Positions 19,017-27,632 of a stretch of DNA of 64,000 nucleotides are shown here, one piece after another; the first letter of the stretch is position 1, and every line of letters starts with the position of its first letter. The notes beneath the pieces were generated by a model. The model worked only from the letters and a program-made list of their open reading frames with translations. It was not told the DNA's origin and did no database searches. Origin of the DNA: Spirochaetaceae bacterium (GTDB taxonomy: Bacteria; Spirochaetota; Spirochaetia; SZUA-6; Bin103); assembly GCA_028820215.1 (NCBI GenBank), contig JAPPKD010000079.1, positions 10,799-74,798 on the forward strand, written 5' to 3'. The position numbers were made by a program, and so were the translations under genes.

Positions 19017-20951
19017 ATGAGTGATCAGGAAAGAAACGAACCGCAGCCGGAGGAATCGTCGGACTCGCACGAACAGGAAGGGGCCGCACCGGAGCCCTCC
19101 CGGGAGAGGTTCTGGCAGGGCGTGAGCGTCCCTGACCTGGTCAAGCAGCGCATCGATGTCATCAAGGCGCAGCAGAGCCGCGGCCGCAAGCTGCTGATGG
19201 CGTTGCGCAAGTTCTACGCCATCCTGCCGATCGCGGCGTTCATCTATTTCTCCCTCACCAATCCGACATTCCAGAACACGGTGCTCGCCATCCTGCAATT
19301 TGCGGTGCAGCTCCTGTTCGCGATCTTCTACGCGATCATCCAGTTCGTCGCCATTTTCTGGTTCATGGCCCGATCCAAGGTGGAGAAGGTCCGGCCCACC
19401 GACCCCAAGTCGATCACGTTCGACGACTATTGGGGGCAGCCCAACCTGAAGGCACTGGTCCGGCAATGGTTGGGCCTGCTGGCCGACCGCAGGGAGTTCG
19501 TGCAGATGGGCGGCCGCTACATCAACGGCCTGTTGCTGTACGGCCCGCCGGGCACCGGCAAGACCATGCTCGCCAAGGCGATGGCGGGTGAGGCCGGGGT
19601 CGCGTTCATCTCGATAGAAGGCTCCGGGTTTCGGGCCATGTTCGTGGGCGTGGACGTCCTGAAGATGATCTGGTTCATCCGCAAGGCACGCAAGTACGCC
19701 CGCCGCTACGGCGCCTGCATCGCCTACATCGACGAGATCGACGCGGTCGGACAGTCGCGTGGCGGCGTCCAGGGAGACAACAGTACGTTCGCCGGCGGCG
19801 GGATGTTTGGTGGAGGCACCGGTGCCCTGACGCGGCTGCTCTACGAGATGGACGGCGTCGATCAGCGTTCCCTGAAGGAGCGAGTGGTCGCCAAGCTCTA
19901 CCAACTGCGCGGCAAGAAGCCGCCTGCGCGGAATTGGCACGTCCTGTTCATGGGCTCCACCAACCGCCCCGACGTGCTGGACCCGGCGCTGACGCGGCCG
20001 GGCCGCTTCGACCAGATGATCGAGGTGGGACTGCCGGACCGTTCCGGCCGTCGCGCCATCGTCGAGGGCTACCTGTCGACCATCCGCCACGACGACTCGG
20101 TCGACGCGGAGACGATCGTGTCCAACACACCCGGCGCCTCCCCGGCGCAGATGATGGCGGCGCTGACCAAGGACACGGTGCGCATCGCCCTGTTCGAGCA
20201 CCGCAACGTGGTCACGCAGCGGGACATCGACCGTGCGCTGATCCATCAGATGGCCGGCATGGAGAACCCGATTGAGGAGATGGACGCGGAGCAGCGCCGC
20301 TCCATCGCCGTGCACGAGGCGGGCCACGCCGTGGTGGTCCACTACGTGCGGCCGGAGAAGCGGATCGGCCACCTGACCATCCTGGCGCGCGGCCAGACGC
20401 TCGGCTTCATGCTGCCGCTCGACGAGGTGGAGCAATACTCATACCCCCTTCGCCACATCGTCGGCGACATCATGGTCGGTCTTGGGGGGCACGCGGCTGT
20501 GCGCATCGTCTTCGGCGAGGAGTGGACCGGCGCATCCGGCGACTACCGGCAGGTCCGGGCGCGGTTAGAGCACCTCTACGCCCTGGGCTACTTTGGTCCT
20601 CCGACCAGATGGACTCCCGTGACGTCCGACACGATGGGCGCTTCGAGTACCTCTACCTCCTTGCAGGAGATCACCCGACTTTGGCAGGAGCTGGAGGAGC
20701 GGACCGAGCGGTTGCTGCGCGATCATCGCGACGAGCTGCTTGCCCTCGCCGACGCTCTGCTGGAGCGCAGCGAACTCAATACCAAAGAGGTGCTGGAGAT
20801 CCTCGGCCCGAACGGCCACAACGGCACCCTGCCGGACGCGAACGGGCACGGCTCGAACGGCAACGACCCGCATGCGCCCGATGCAGATGGACCGCGGGAG
20901 GGCTCCGACCCCCAGTTGCCGCAGGACCCGCCTGGTAACCTGCCTCGGTAA
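19017..20951 (+). CDS. FtsH-like membrane AAA+ zinc metalloprotease
   Basis: A 644-residue protein resembling FtsH, the membrane protease that unfolds and degrades proteins. Two close hydrophobic segments (about residues 65-118) are separated by only about 8 residues, so the usual periplasmic domain is missing. The AAA module has Walker A GPPGTGKT (about 177), pore loop GFRAMFVG, Walker B IAYIDEIDAVG and the arginine-finger region NRPDVLDPALTRPGRFD. A Gly-rich insert and an extra basic stretch (AKLYQLRGKKPPARN) lie between Walker B and that region. The zinc site is HEAGH (about 433), with a candidate third ligand in GASGDYRQ. The tail is Asn/Gly/Asp-rich. It is probably an FtsH-family paralogue rather than the canonical housekeeping enzyme. 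Confidence 0.85.
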   Translation: MSDQERNEPQPEESSDSHEQEGAAPEPSRERFWQGVSVPDLVKQRIDVIKAQQSRGRKLLMALRKFYAILPIAAFIYFSLTNPTFQNTVLAILQFAVQLLFAIFYAIIQFVAIFWFMARSKVEKVRPTDPKSITFDDYWGQPNLKALVRQWLGLLADRREFVQMGGRYINGLLLYGPPGTGKTMLAKAMAGEAGVAFISIEGSGFRAMFVGVDVLKMIWFIRKARKYARRYGACIAYIDEIDAVGQSRGGVQGDNSTFAGGGMFGGGTGALTRLLYEMDGVDQRSLKERVVAKLYQLRGKKPPARNWHVLFMGSTNRPDVLDPALTRPGRFDQMIEVGLPDRSGRRAIVEGYLSTIRHDDSVDAETIVSNTPGASPAQMMAALTKDTVRIALFEHRNVVTQRDIDRALIHQMAGMENPIEEMDAEQRRSIAVHEAGHAVVVHYVRPEKRIGHLTILARGQTLGFMLPLDEVEQYSYPLRHIVGDIMVGLGGHAAVRIVFGEEWTGASGDYRQVRARLEHLYALGYFGPPTRWTPVTSDTMGASSTSTSLQEITRLWQELEERTERLLRDHRDELLALADALLERSELNTKEVLEILGPNGHNGTLPDANGHGSNGNDPHAPDADGPREGSDPQLPQDPPGNLPR

Positions 20952-20983
20952 CCTGCACGGGAGTACGCGTCAAGCGGCGCAGT

Positions 20984-22345
20984 CTATCGGATCGACCAGG
21001 ACCCCAGGTCGCCGCGGGTCACGAAGCGCGGTTCGAGGTTGCCCGAAGCCGATCCCAGGAAGATGCCGGGGAAGCCGCCGCGCGCCACCGCGGAGAACAC
21101 CAGCCAGTTGCCGTCCGGCGACCAGATGCTCCCGGAGCGCGTGTACTGATCGAAGAACTGCAGGGCGCCCAGGCTGCCGCGTGTGATCGGAAAGGTGGCG
21201 ACCTTCCAGAATTCTCCCGAGCGGGCATCCATCACCCGCAGGTGCACGTAGATCTGCTCGGGGTCGGCGGCGAACACCGGCTCCACCACGAGTTGCTGGA
21301 GCTCCGCCGCGCTCACCGGTACCAGATAGGCGATCTGGCGGCTGTTGGGAGCCCAGAAGAAGGCGATGACCGTTGGCTCCTCCAGTTCCACCGAGCGCTC
21401 CAGCCGGCCCGGGACCAGCACGCGCAGCGTGCCGTCGGCCGAGAGCTGTGGCGTTGACGATTCCATGATCGCGACGCGCCTCCCGTCGCGGGAGAAGCTG
21501 AAGAAGGCGCTGCCGGAAACGGTCTTGAGCACGTCCAGGCCCGGACCCTCGATGTCCCGCAGCACAAGCTGGGCCGATCCCGACTCGCTGTCCACGTACA
21601 GCATGCGCTCGCCGTCGGGAGACACCTGCGGCGACTGGAAGCGCGCCGGGCGCACGTTGAAGTTGCGCTTCCCTGTTGCGCCGCGGACGTCCAGCAGCGT
21701 GAGGCGGCCGCCCGACGTCGTGCCGCCGCCGACGTGGGCGAGCATGAAACGGTTGCCGGGGTCCCACGCCCAGTACAGTGGCAGCCCCGTGTCGACCGGC
21801 TTGTAGCTCAGCTTGCCGGCGGGATCCATCAGGCCGAGCTCCATGCCGTCCTCCGCGGTGCGCTGGGACAGCACGCTGATCCAGCGGCTGTCCGGGGACC
21901 AGTACAGGTAGACCGGTGCGAGCTCGGCGCTCTCCCAGACCACCTGTGGATTGCGCGAGCCCGAGTCGCTGGTGAGGATCGCCGCCTGCAGGCTCCCGTC
22001 GGTCTGCTGGTCGAATCGGACGAACGCGAGGCGGCGGCCCCGTGCCGACCAGGTCGGAGACGAGTACCAGCGACGCACGCCTTCGCGGCTGCCGGCGTCA
22101 TCGGTGAGCTGCGTGAGGCGGCCGCCGGTCTGATCGGCCGTCGCGATGTTGCCGTCCAGACCGATGAACGCGATCAGCCCCGACTTGCGCTCGAAGCGCT
22201 CCAGCAGGGAGTTCTGCGACATCTGCGCGCCCCGCACCGAGCAGGAGACCAGCAGGGCGGCGGCCAGGGGAAGCAGCAGGAGCGCGTGCAGCGTTCGGCG
22301 TCCCGGTCGATGCGGCATGGACGGCGTCCGGTTCGTCACTGCCAT
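20984..22345 (-). CDS. Lipoprotein with TolB/PD40-type beta-propeller, copy A
   Basis: A 453-residue protein starting at ATG 22345. The signal peptide ends in the lipobox LLVSC. The rest consists of repeated blades with the PD40 pattern, such as YLYWSPDSRWISVLS, VSPDGERMLYVDS and IWSPDGNWLVFSA. Such propellers usually mediate protein-protein contacts in the cell envelope. The start overlaps the stop of the homologous upstream gene by 10 bases, so the two are coupled. Its 3' end converges on the FtsH-like gene. The frame runs upstream to 23104 without a stop, but that part is antisense-like shadow over copy B. The function is unknown. Confidence 0.83.
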   Translation of the reverse strand: MAVTNRTPSMPHRPGRRTLHALLLLPLAAALLVSCSVRGAQMSQNSLLERFERKSGLIAFIGLDGNIATADQTGGRLTQLTDDAGSREGVRRWYSSPTWSARGRRLAFVRFDQQTDGSLQAAILTSDSGSRNPQVVWESAELAPVYLYWSPDSRWISVLSQRTAEDGMELGLMDPAGKLSYKPVDTGLPLYWAWDPGNRFMLAHVGGGTTSGGRLTLLDVRGATGKRNFNVRPARFQSPQVSPDGERMLYVDSESGSAQLVLRDIEGPGLDVLKTVSGSAFFSFSRDGRRVAIMESSTPQLSADGTLRVLVPGRLERSVELEEPTVIAFFWAPNSRQIAYLVPVSAAELQQLVVEPVFAADPEQIYVHLRVMDARSGEFWKVATFPITRGSLGALQFFDQYTRSGSIWSPDGNWLVFSAVARGGFPGIFLGSASGNLEPRFVTRGDLGSWSIR

Positions 22346-23643
22346 GACCAGAACCCTATCAGCCCCGGCGCCATCTTGCGCGGCACCAGGTTGCCTTCGG
22401 CCCGCGCCACCATGATTGACGGACTGATGGACGGACCCTCGTCGGTGAGCGCGGCGTACACGATATTGCGGCTGTCCGGGGACCAGATCCGCGCGGCCTG
22501 ACCGTACTGGTCGAACACGCGGATCACCGCCGCGAACTGCGGGGTGGGTACGAACGTATCGATGTCCACCGACGATCGCCGCTCGCGGTCGTAGACGCGC
22601 AGCGCCAATACCAGGGTCTGGTCGCTGCCTTCGTTCAGCGACTGGATCGACGGGACGAAGTAGGCGACGCGCCTGGAGTCCGGGGACCAGAAGAACGCGA
22701 ACACGTCGTCCTCCTCGAGCATCGTCTCGGCACCGGTCGCGACGTCGCGCAAGTGCAGCCGGCTGACGACCGACTCGACTTCCTGGCGGCGGGCGATGTA
22801 GCCGAGCGACGTGCCGTCGGGAGACCAGAGAAAGGTAACCGCGCCGCGGGCGGTGGCGATCAGCTCGCGACGATCCCGTTGCTCGGGGTGGGCGATGACC
22901 AGGTCGGTCTGGCCGCCGTCGGCGACAGTGGCCAGCACCACTCCCGAACCGTCGGGCGACCAGGCCGGAGTCTGGAACTCGGCGGGCTGAAGCGGAAGGC
23001 CGCTCTCGACTACGGCCGCACCGACCTGCAGGAAGGACACCCGGCGGCCGGAGGTTCGGACCGACCCCGCGTGCACGGTCACGCCGGTGCTGTCGGGCGC
23101 CCATGCCCAGAACAGCGGCCGGCCGGCGTCCAGCGTCTGCACCGGAGCGGCGCTGCCCGGCTGCCAGCTCAGAAGCAGGAAGCCCCCGCCGCCCGATCCG
23201 GCCGTCAGGAAGCTGAGATGGCGGCTGTCGGGCGACCAGTAGAGATTGGCCGGCAGCCGTCCGCCGGTGGAGACGGCCAGCGCGTCGCTGCCGTCGGCGC
23301 GGGCGGTGAGCACGCGGCCGGACGTGCGGCCCTGGAACGAGTCTATCCCCACGAACGCCACCCGCTTGCCGTCCGGCGACCAGATCGGGGTCTGGTAGAT
23401 GCGCGCGGCGCTCTCCGACTGCCCGGCGTCGGTGGTGATCTCCTTCGTGGCGCCGCCGGCCTGATTTGCCACGTAGATGTTGGCGTCGATGCCCATGTAG
23501 ACGATCTTTCCGGACTTCCGCTCCAGGGCTCCCATCAGCGAGGTCTGCTCGCTGGTGTCGGGCAGCCGGCAGTCGACCAGCAGCGCGGCGCCGACCGCGG
23601 CGGCGACGAGGAGCGCGCCGCGAGCGACCGCCCTTCGTCTCAT
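22336..23643 (-). CDS. Lipoprotein with TolB/PD40-type beta-propeller, copy B
   Basis: A 435-residue lipoprotein with signal peptide and lipobox LLVDC. Multiple PD40-like blades follow (IWSPDGKRVAFVG, LYWSPDSRHLSFLT, FLWSPDGTSLGYIA, FFWSPDSRRVAYFV). It shares architecture and many motifs with the downstream copy: both have LERKSG near the N-terminus and RVFDQYG/FFDQYTR before the last blade. The two clearly arose by tandem duplication and then diverged strongly. The S41-type lipoprotein gene lies 11 bases upstream, making a three-gene minus-strand operon. The role is probably structural or scaffolding at the inner face of the outer envelope. This is inferred, not shown. Confidence 0.83.
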   Translation of the reverse strand: MRRRAVARGALLVAAAVGAALLVDCRLPDTSEQTSLMGALERKSGKIVYMGIDANIYVANQAGGATKEITTDAGQSESAARIYQTPIWSPDGKRVAFVGIDSFQGRTSGRVLTARADGSDALAVSTGGRLPANLYWSPDSRHLSFLTAGSGGGGFLLLSWQPGSAAPVQTLDAGRPLFWAWAPDSTGVTVHAGSVRTSGRRVSFLQVGAAVVESGLPLQPAEFQTPAWSPDGSGVVLATVADGGQTDLVIAHPEQRDRRELIATARGAVTFLWSPDGTSLGYIARRQEVESVVSRLHLRDVATGAETMLEEDDVFAFFWSPDSRRVAYFVPSIQSLNEGSDQTLVLALRVYDRERRSSVDIDTFVPTPQFAAVIRVFDQYGQAARIWSPDSRNIVYAALTDEGPSISPSIMVARAEGNLVPRKMAPGLIGFWSWQ

Positions 23644-23654
23644 CGGGACACCCC

Positions 23655-25031
23655 TCAGCCGACGCCGCGCCGCAGCACGGTGAGCGCGGTGTTGCGGACC
23701 GGGTCGGTCTGCTCCGAGACTTCGTCCCAGTCCAGCGATGCCGGTACGTCCGGCCGCACTCCGTCGATGCCGACCTCGCGGCCGGACGGCGACTGGTAGG
23801 CGCTGGTCATGATGGTCAGGCGGGAGCCGTCCGGGAGCACGAAGTCGACGAAGCTCTCCACGTTGCCGGGCGTCCGCAGGCCGACCACGGTGGCGCGGCG
23901 GCGCGCCTGCAGGGCGGCGGCCAGAACCTCGGGCAGCCCCTCGGTGTCCGGTCCGACCAGCACCACCAGCGGCACCGCCTGCGAACCGTTCAGGTCGTAG
24001 CCGTCGACGGATATGAGCTGCGAGCCCTCGGCGGTGTAGATCTCACCATGGTCGCCGTCCGAGAACAGCGACAACAGCGGCACCAGCGGCCACCGCAGGC
24101 CGCTGGCGATGCGCAGGTCCAGGATGATGCCGCCGATGTCGCCGGCTTCCGCGAGCGCCTCGAGGATGCGGACCGTCTCCGTGACCAGGGAGTCGGAGGA
24201 AACGCGCGGGAACAGCAGGTAGCCGACGCGGCCCGGATCCAGGATGCCGTACTGAAGCGGATTCAGCACCTCCGCGAGCTGCACGCGGCCGCGGATCACC
24301 TGCACGTCACGCGGCTCCCGGTCGACCGAGTTGACGCGCAGGATCACCGGCTGGTCGGCCGGTCCCCGGATGCGGGACACCGCATCCGGGCCCTCTTCCC
24401 GCCGCACCGGAATGCCGTTGACCGCCGTGACCGCCTCGTGGGGGCGCAGCCCGGATTGGTCGGCGGGAGATCCGGGCATCACCGACAGCAGGATGATGCG
24501 CGGCTCCGGGTTTTCGCGGTAGGCGACGTAGGCGCCGATCCCTTCATAGGCGGAAGGATCCTCCAGCTCTTGCTGGATGCGCTCCATGCGCGTCTCCCAG
24601 CGCGCGGCCAGCGGCGGCAGTTCGTCCAGCATCTGCCGGACCGTCGCCGGGAAGTCCTCGCGCGAAAGGAGGTTGACGATCACCGGCCGGTACCGCTCGC
24701 GCAATTCGTTCCAGGCGACTCCGTGCAGGTCGCCGTACACGTAGTGGTCACGCAGCAGGGTCCACATCTCGTCGAAGGTGCGGATCTGCAGGGAGGTGAT
24801 CTGTTCCCGCTGCTGGGCGGGGTCCAGCACGGGTGCGAGATCCGTGTCGCCCGCGGACTCGCGGGTGCAGGCGGCGAGGATCGACAGCGCGGCGATCATC
24901 GCCAGGATGGACATCGCCACTGCCGGCGTCGCCATTGCCGGCCCGACGGCGGCCGGCGCGTTCCACAGCCGGGTTCGCATAGAGGAGCGCCACCTTAGCA
25001 TGGCCGCCCTGGCCGCGGTGCCGAGTTTCAT
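23655..25031 (-). CDS. S41/CtpA-like PDZ lipoprotein, catalytic residues missing
   Basis: A 458-residue protein with a signal peptide ending in lipobox ILAAC, a helical region, a PDZ domain (LLSVMPGSPADQSGLRPHEA) and an S41 C-terminal-processing-protease fold. In active members a Ser-Ala-Ser-Ala-Ser-Glu stretch and a TFGKG lysine form the dyad. The aligned segments here read GPDTEGLPEVLAAAL and GLRTPGNVE, so both serine and lysine are absent, while the following DGSRLTIMTSAYQSPSGRE motif is kept. It is therefore likely a non-catalytic peptide-binding protein. ATG 25031 begins the frame. ATG 24980, with AAGGTGG upstream, is a plausible alternative start. It heads the operon with the two propeller lipoproteins. 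Confidence 0.8.
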   Translation of the reverse strand: MKLGTAARAAMLRWRSSMRTRLWNAPAAVGPAMATPAVAMSILAMIAALSILAACTRESAGDTDLAPVLDPAQQREQITSLQIRTFDEMWTLLRDHYVYGDLHGVAWNELRERYRPVIVNLLSREDFPATVRQMLDELPPLAARWETRMERIQQELEDPSAYEGIGAYVAYRENPEPRIILLSVMPGSPADQSGLRPHEAVTAVNGIPVRREEGPDAVSRIRGPADQPVILRVNSVDREPRDVQVIRGRVQLAEVLNPLQYGILDPGRVGYLLFPRVSSDSLVTETVRILEALAEAGDIGGIILDLRIASGLRWPLVPLLSLFSDGDHGEIYTAEGSQLISVDGYDLNGSQAVPLVVLVGPDTEGLPEVLAAALQARRRATVVGLRTPGNVESFVDFVLPDGSRLTIMTSAYQSPSGREVGIDGVRPDVPASLDWDEVSEQTDPVRNTALTVLRRGVG

Positions 25032-25060
25032 TGACAGCTTAGAAAAGCGGTCGATATATT
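25031..25060 (+). promoter_or_regulatory. Strong sigma70-type promoter of ffh, very short leader
   Basis: A perfect TTGACA (25031-25036), an 18-base spacer and TATATT (25055-25060) form the best promoter match in the window. The ffh ATG is at 25073, so a start 6-7 bases after the -10 box would leave a 5' leader of only about 5-6 bases with no room for a ribosome site. The -35 box overlaps the start codon of the divergent S41-like gene. Confidence 0.6.
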
Positions 25061-25072
25061 GCCTCCCTGCGC

Positions 25073-26434
25073 ATGCGCACCAGCCTGAGTTCCCGCCTGA
25101 TCGACGTGTTGCGCAACGTCACCACGCGCAAGCAACTCACGGAACGCAACATTCGCGACGCCGTCAACGAGATCAGGAACGCCTTGCTCGAAGCCGATGT
25201 GAATGTGCGCGTGGTCCGTCGCTTCGTCAACCGGACGGTTGAAGAGGCGATCGGCGATCAGCGCGTGTCGGGCGTATCGGCCGCCGACCAGTTCACGCGT
25301 ACGGTGCACCAGCGTCTCACCGACATGCTCGGCGGCGGCGACACCGGGCTCGAACTGCGCGACCTGAAGCCGCCCGCGAGGATTCTCATGGTGGGTCTGC
25401 AGGGTTCGGGGAAGACCACCACCGCCGCCAAGCTGGCCCGGCGCCTGGCCGCCGACGGCCGACGGCCGCTGTTGATCGCCGCCGATCGCGCGCGGCCGGC
25501 GGCTGTCGAGCAGTTGGAGCTCCTGGGGCGCACGATCGGCGTCGATGTCTACACTGCCGCCGGCCTCCGCGGGGCCGATGGCGCTGCCAAGGTGACCCGT
25601 GAGGGGCTCCGGCACGCTCAACAGGGCGGGCACGACACGGTGATCGTGGATACGTCGGGCCGCAGCCAGGCAGACGAAGACCTGATGCGGGAACTCGAGC
25701 AGGTGCGGTCGGTGCTGGAGCCCGACCGCACCCTGCTGGTCGCCGACGCCATGACCGGGCAGGCCGCGGCCACGGTGGCCGGCGGCTTCGAGGAACGCAT
25801 CGGCATCACCGGCGTCATCCTGTCCAAGACCGACTCGGACGCGCGGGGCGGAGCGGCCCTGTCGATGAAGGGAGTCACCGGCAAGCCGGTGTGCTTTATC
25901 GGCACCGGGGAGAGGCTGGAGGACCTGGAGCCGTTTCACGCGGAACGGTTCGCGGGGCAGATCCTGGGGATGGGTGACGTCGTCAGCCTGGTGGAGAAGG
26001 CCGAGCAGGTGATCGATCAGCAGCAGGCGGAACGGACGCTGCGGCGCGTGCGTTCGAACACGCTGACGCTGGCCGACTACCTGGAGCAGATCCGCGGCTT
26101 GCGCAAGATGGGGAACCTGGATGCGCTGATCGACAAGATCCCCGGCGCGCGCGCGGCCATGGCGGAGGGCGCGATCGACGAGCAGGTGCTGCGCACGGAA
26201 GAGGCCATGATATTGTCGATGACTCCGGCCGAGCGCGATAATCACCGCATCCTGGGTCCGTCACGGCGGCGCAGGGTGGCGCGCGGAAGCGGCACGACCG
26301 TGCTGGCGGTCAGCCGCTTCCTGAAGAAATTCGAGAAGATGTCAGCGGCCATGCGAAAGATGGCGCGCGGCGGCGCCGGCGGCGGGATGAAGCCCGCCCG
26401 TGCGACCCGCGGCGGCAAGCGCTTCCGCCGCTGA
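25073..26434 (+). CDS. ffh: Signal recognition particle GTPase Ffh (SRP54)
   Basis: A 453-residue protein. The N-domain (LSSRLIDVLRNV...ALLEADVNV) is followed by a G-domain with GLQGSGKTTTAAKLA (G1), DTSGR (G3, usually DTAGR), SKTDSDARGGAAL (G4) and FIGTGERLEDLEPF. A Met-rich M-domain at the C-terminus binds SRP RNA and signal peptides (ILSMTPAERDNHRILGPSRRRR, KKFEKMSAAMRKM). It delivers membrane and secreted proteins co-translationally. ATG 25073 gives the normal family N-terminus, although almost no leader separates it from the promoter. It heads the operon ffh-rpsP-khpA-rimM-trmD-rplS, a usual bacterial arrangement. The SRP RNA gene was not found here. Confidence 0.96.
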   Translation: MRTSLSSRLIDVLRNVTTRKQLTERNIRDAVNEIRNALLEADVNVRVVRRFVNRTVEEAIGDQRVSGVSAADQFTRTVHQRLTDMLGGGDTGLELRDLKPPARILMVGLQGSGKTTTAAKLARRLAADGRRPLLIAADRARPAAVEQLELLGRTIGVDVYTAAGLRGADGAAKVTREGLRHAQQGGHDTVIVDTSGRSQADEDLMRELEQVRSVLEPDRTLLVADAMTGQAAATVAGGFEERIGITGVILSKTDSDARGGAALSMKGVTGKPVCFIGTGERLEDLEPFHAERFAGQILGMGDVVSLVEKAEQVIDQQQAERTLRRVRSNTLTLADYLEQIRGLRKMGNLDALIDKIPGARAAMAEGAIDEQVLRTEEAMILSMTPAERDNHRILGPSRRRRVARGSGTTVLAVSRFLKKFEKMSAAMRKMARGGAGGGMKPARATRGGKRFRR

Positions 26435-26460
26435 CGCGGACACCACACAGGAGCGAACAG

Positions 26461-26793
26461 ATGAGCGTAGCGATCCGGCTCAAGCGACACGGTACGAGAA
26501 ACCGTCCGTTCTACCGAATCGTCGTGATGGACTCGCGGCGGCCGCGAGACGGCAGGGTGATCGAGGAGCTCGGTCGCTATCAGCCGACCGAGCCCGAAGG
26601 CACGCAGGCCAGCCTCGACGAGGCGCGCGTGCGGGAGTGGATGGGCAAGGGTGCCCGGCCATCGCCGACCGTCCGACGCATTCTCAACCGTCAGGCCCGC
26701 GTACAGTCCGCTGGCGCTGGCGGGGAATCCGCTGGCGGGGAGTCCGCTGGTGAGGAGATCGGAGACGGATCGGCCCCGGCATCCGCAGAGTGA
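26461..26793 (+). CDS. rpsP: 30S ribosomal protein S16
   Basis: A 110-residue ribosomal protein that helps assemble the small subunit. The family N-terminus (IRLKRHGTRNRPFYRIVVMDS) and the motif VIEELGRYQPTEPEG are readable. The core ends near residue 82. An added tail is rich in Gly, Glu, Ser and Ala with a repeated GGESAG unit, a lineage-specific extension. A good ribosome site (AGGAG) precedes ATG 26461. It sits 26 bases after ffh and 46 before khpA in a translation operon. Confidence 0.96.
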   Translation: MSVAIRLKRHGTRNRPFYRIVVMDSRRPRDGRVIEELGRYQPTEPEGTQASLDEARVREWMGKGARPSPTVRRILNRQARVQSAGAGGESAGGESAGEEIGDGSAPASAE

Positions 26794-26839
26794 CATGCCG
26801 CACGTGTGGCGGGCACGGAGCGAACGGTGGAGGTGAACG

Positions 26840-27073
26840 ATGGAAAAGGAGTTGGTCGAGTTTGTCGCTCGCGCCCTGGTAGACGAGCCTGACGGCGTCG
26901 AGGTCACCGTGGTCGAAGGCGAGAAGTCGACCATTGTGGAGTTGAAGGTGGCCGATGGCGACCTGGGCAAGGTCATCGGCAAGCAGGGCCGGATCGCCAA
27001 GGCGATCCGTACCATTCTCAGCGCCGCCGGCACCAAGACCGGCAAGCGGGTCGTGCTCGAAATCATCGACTGA
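26840..27073 (+). CDS. khpA: KH-domain RNA-binding protein KhpA
   Basis: A 77-residue single KH domain. The GxxG RNA-contact loop is in [16 protein letters not shown] (about residues 43-58). KhpA binds many transcripts, usually with a KhpB/Jag partner, and influences cell envelope and division in other bacteria. Its position between rpsP and rimM is the standard one. The ribosome site GGAGGTGAACG precedes ATG 26840. The length matches the family. Confidence 0.95.
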   Translation: MEKELVEFVARALVDEPDGVEVTVVEGEKSTIVELKVADGDLGKVIGKQGRIAKAIRTILSAAGTKTGKRVVLEIID

Positions 27074-27077
27074 AGCC

Positions 27078-27632
27078 ATGGACGGGCAGGGCGCTCGGAG
27101 CGCTGAGTCCGCTCGGAGCGCGCCGCAGGACGGACGGATAGCGGTGGGCCGCATCCGGCGGGCGCACGGCGTGCAGGGATTCGTCCGTTTCGAGAGCCTC
27201 TCGGGCGAGCTCGATCATTTCCCGGCGATGCACGAGGTGGAGCTGCGAGGCCGTAGACAGCCGCCGCGGCGCTACGATGTGGAGTCGTTCCGTCTGTCCG
27301 CGCCGACGCTGCTGATGAAGCTGGAAGGGGTGGACGACCGGGACGCGGCCGCGAAGATCGCCGGGCGGGAAATCTGGGTGGAGCGCCGCCATGCGGCGCC
27401 GCTGGGACCCGACGAGTTCTACCTGGCCGATCTGACCGGATGCGAGGTCCGCCAGGACGGCCGGCCGATCGGCACCGTGCGATCGGTGCTGGAGGCGGGT
27501 GCCGGCGATGTGCTGGAGGCGGTCCGTGACGACGGCCGCACCGTGCTGGTTCCCTTTCGGCGGCAGTACGTGCGATCAGCCGACACCGACGCCGGCGTCA
27601 TCGAGCTCGCCAGCGACGCGGTCATCGAATGA
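27078..27632 (+). CDS. rimM: 16S rRNA processing protein RimM
   Basis: A 184-residue 30S maturation factor that binds S19 and helps process the 3' domain of 16S rRNA. The N-terminal motif VGRIRRAHGVQGFVR and the PRC-barrel motif FYLADLTGCEV...GTVRSVLEAGAGDVLEA are present, ending with VPFRRQYV. The chosen ATG 27078 is 4 bases after the khpA stop. The open frame extends further upstream within khpA but only as a shadow. The stop overlaps trmD (ATGA at 27629-27632). Confidence 0.94.
   Translation: MDGQGARSAESARSAPQDGRIAVGRIRRAHGVQGFVRFESLSGELDHFPAMHEVELRGRRQPPRRYDVESFRLSAPTLLMKLEGVDDRDAAAKIAGREIWVERRHAAPLGPDEFYLADLTGCEVRQDGRPIGTVRSVLEAGAGDVLEAVRDDGRTVLVPFRRQYVRSADTDAGVIELASDAVIE

Noticed and set aside
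22346..23104. Extension that would fuse the two propeller lipoproteins' region into one 706-residue protein
   Set aside because: The extra part reads copy B in the wrong frame. Copy A has its own signal peptide and lipobox at ATG 22345.
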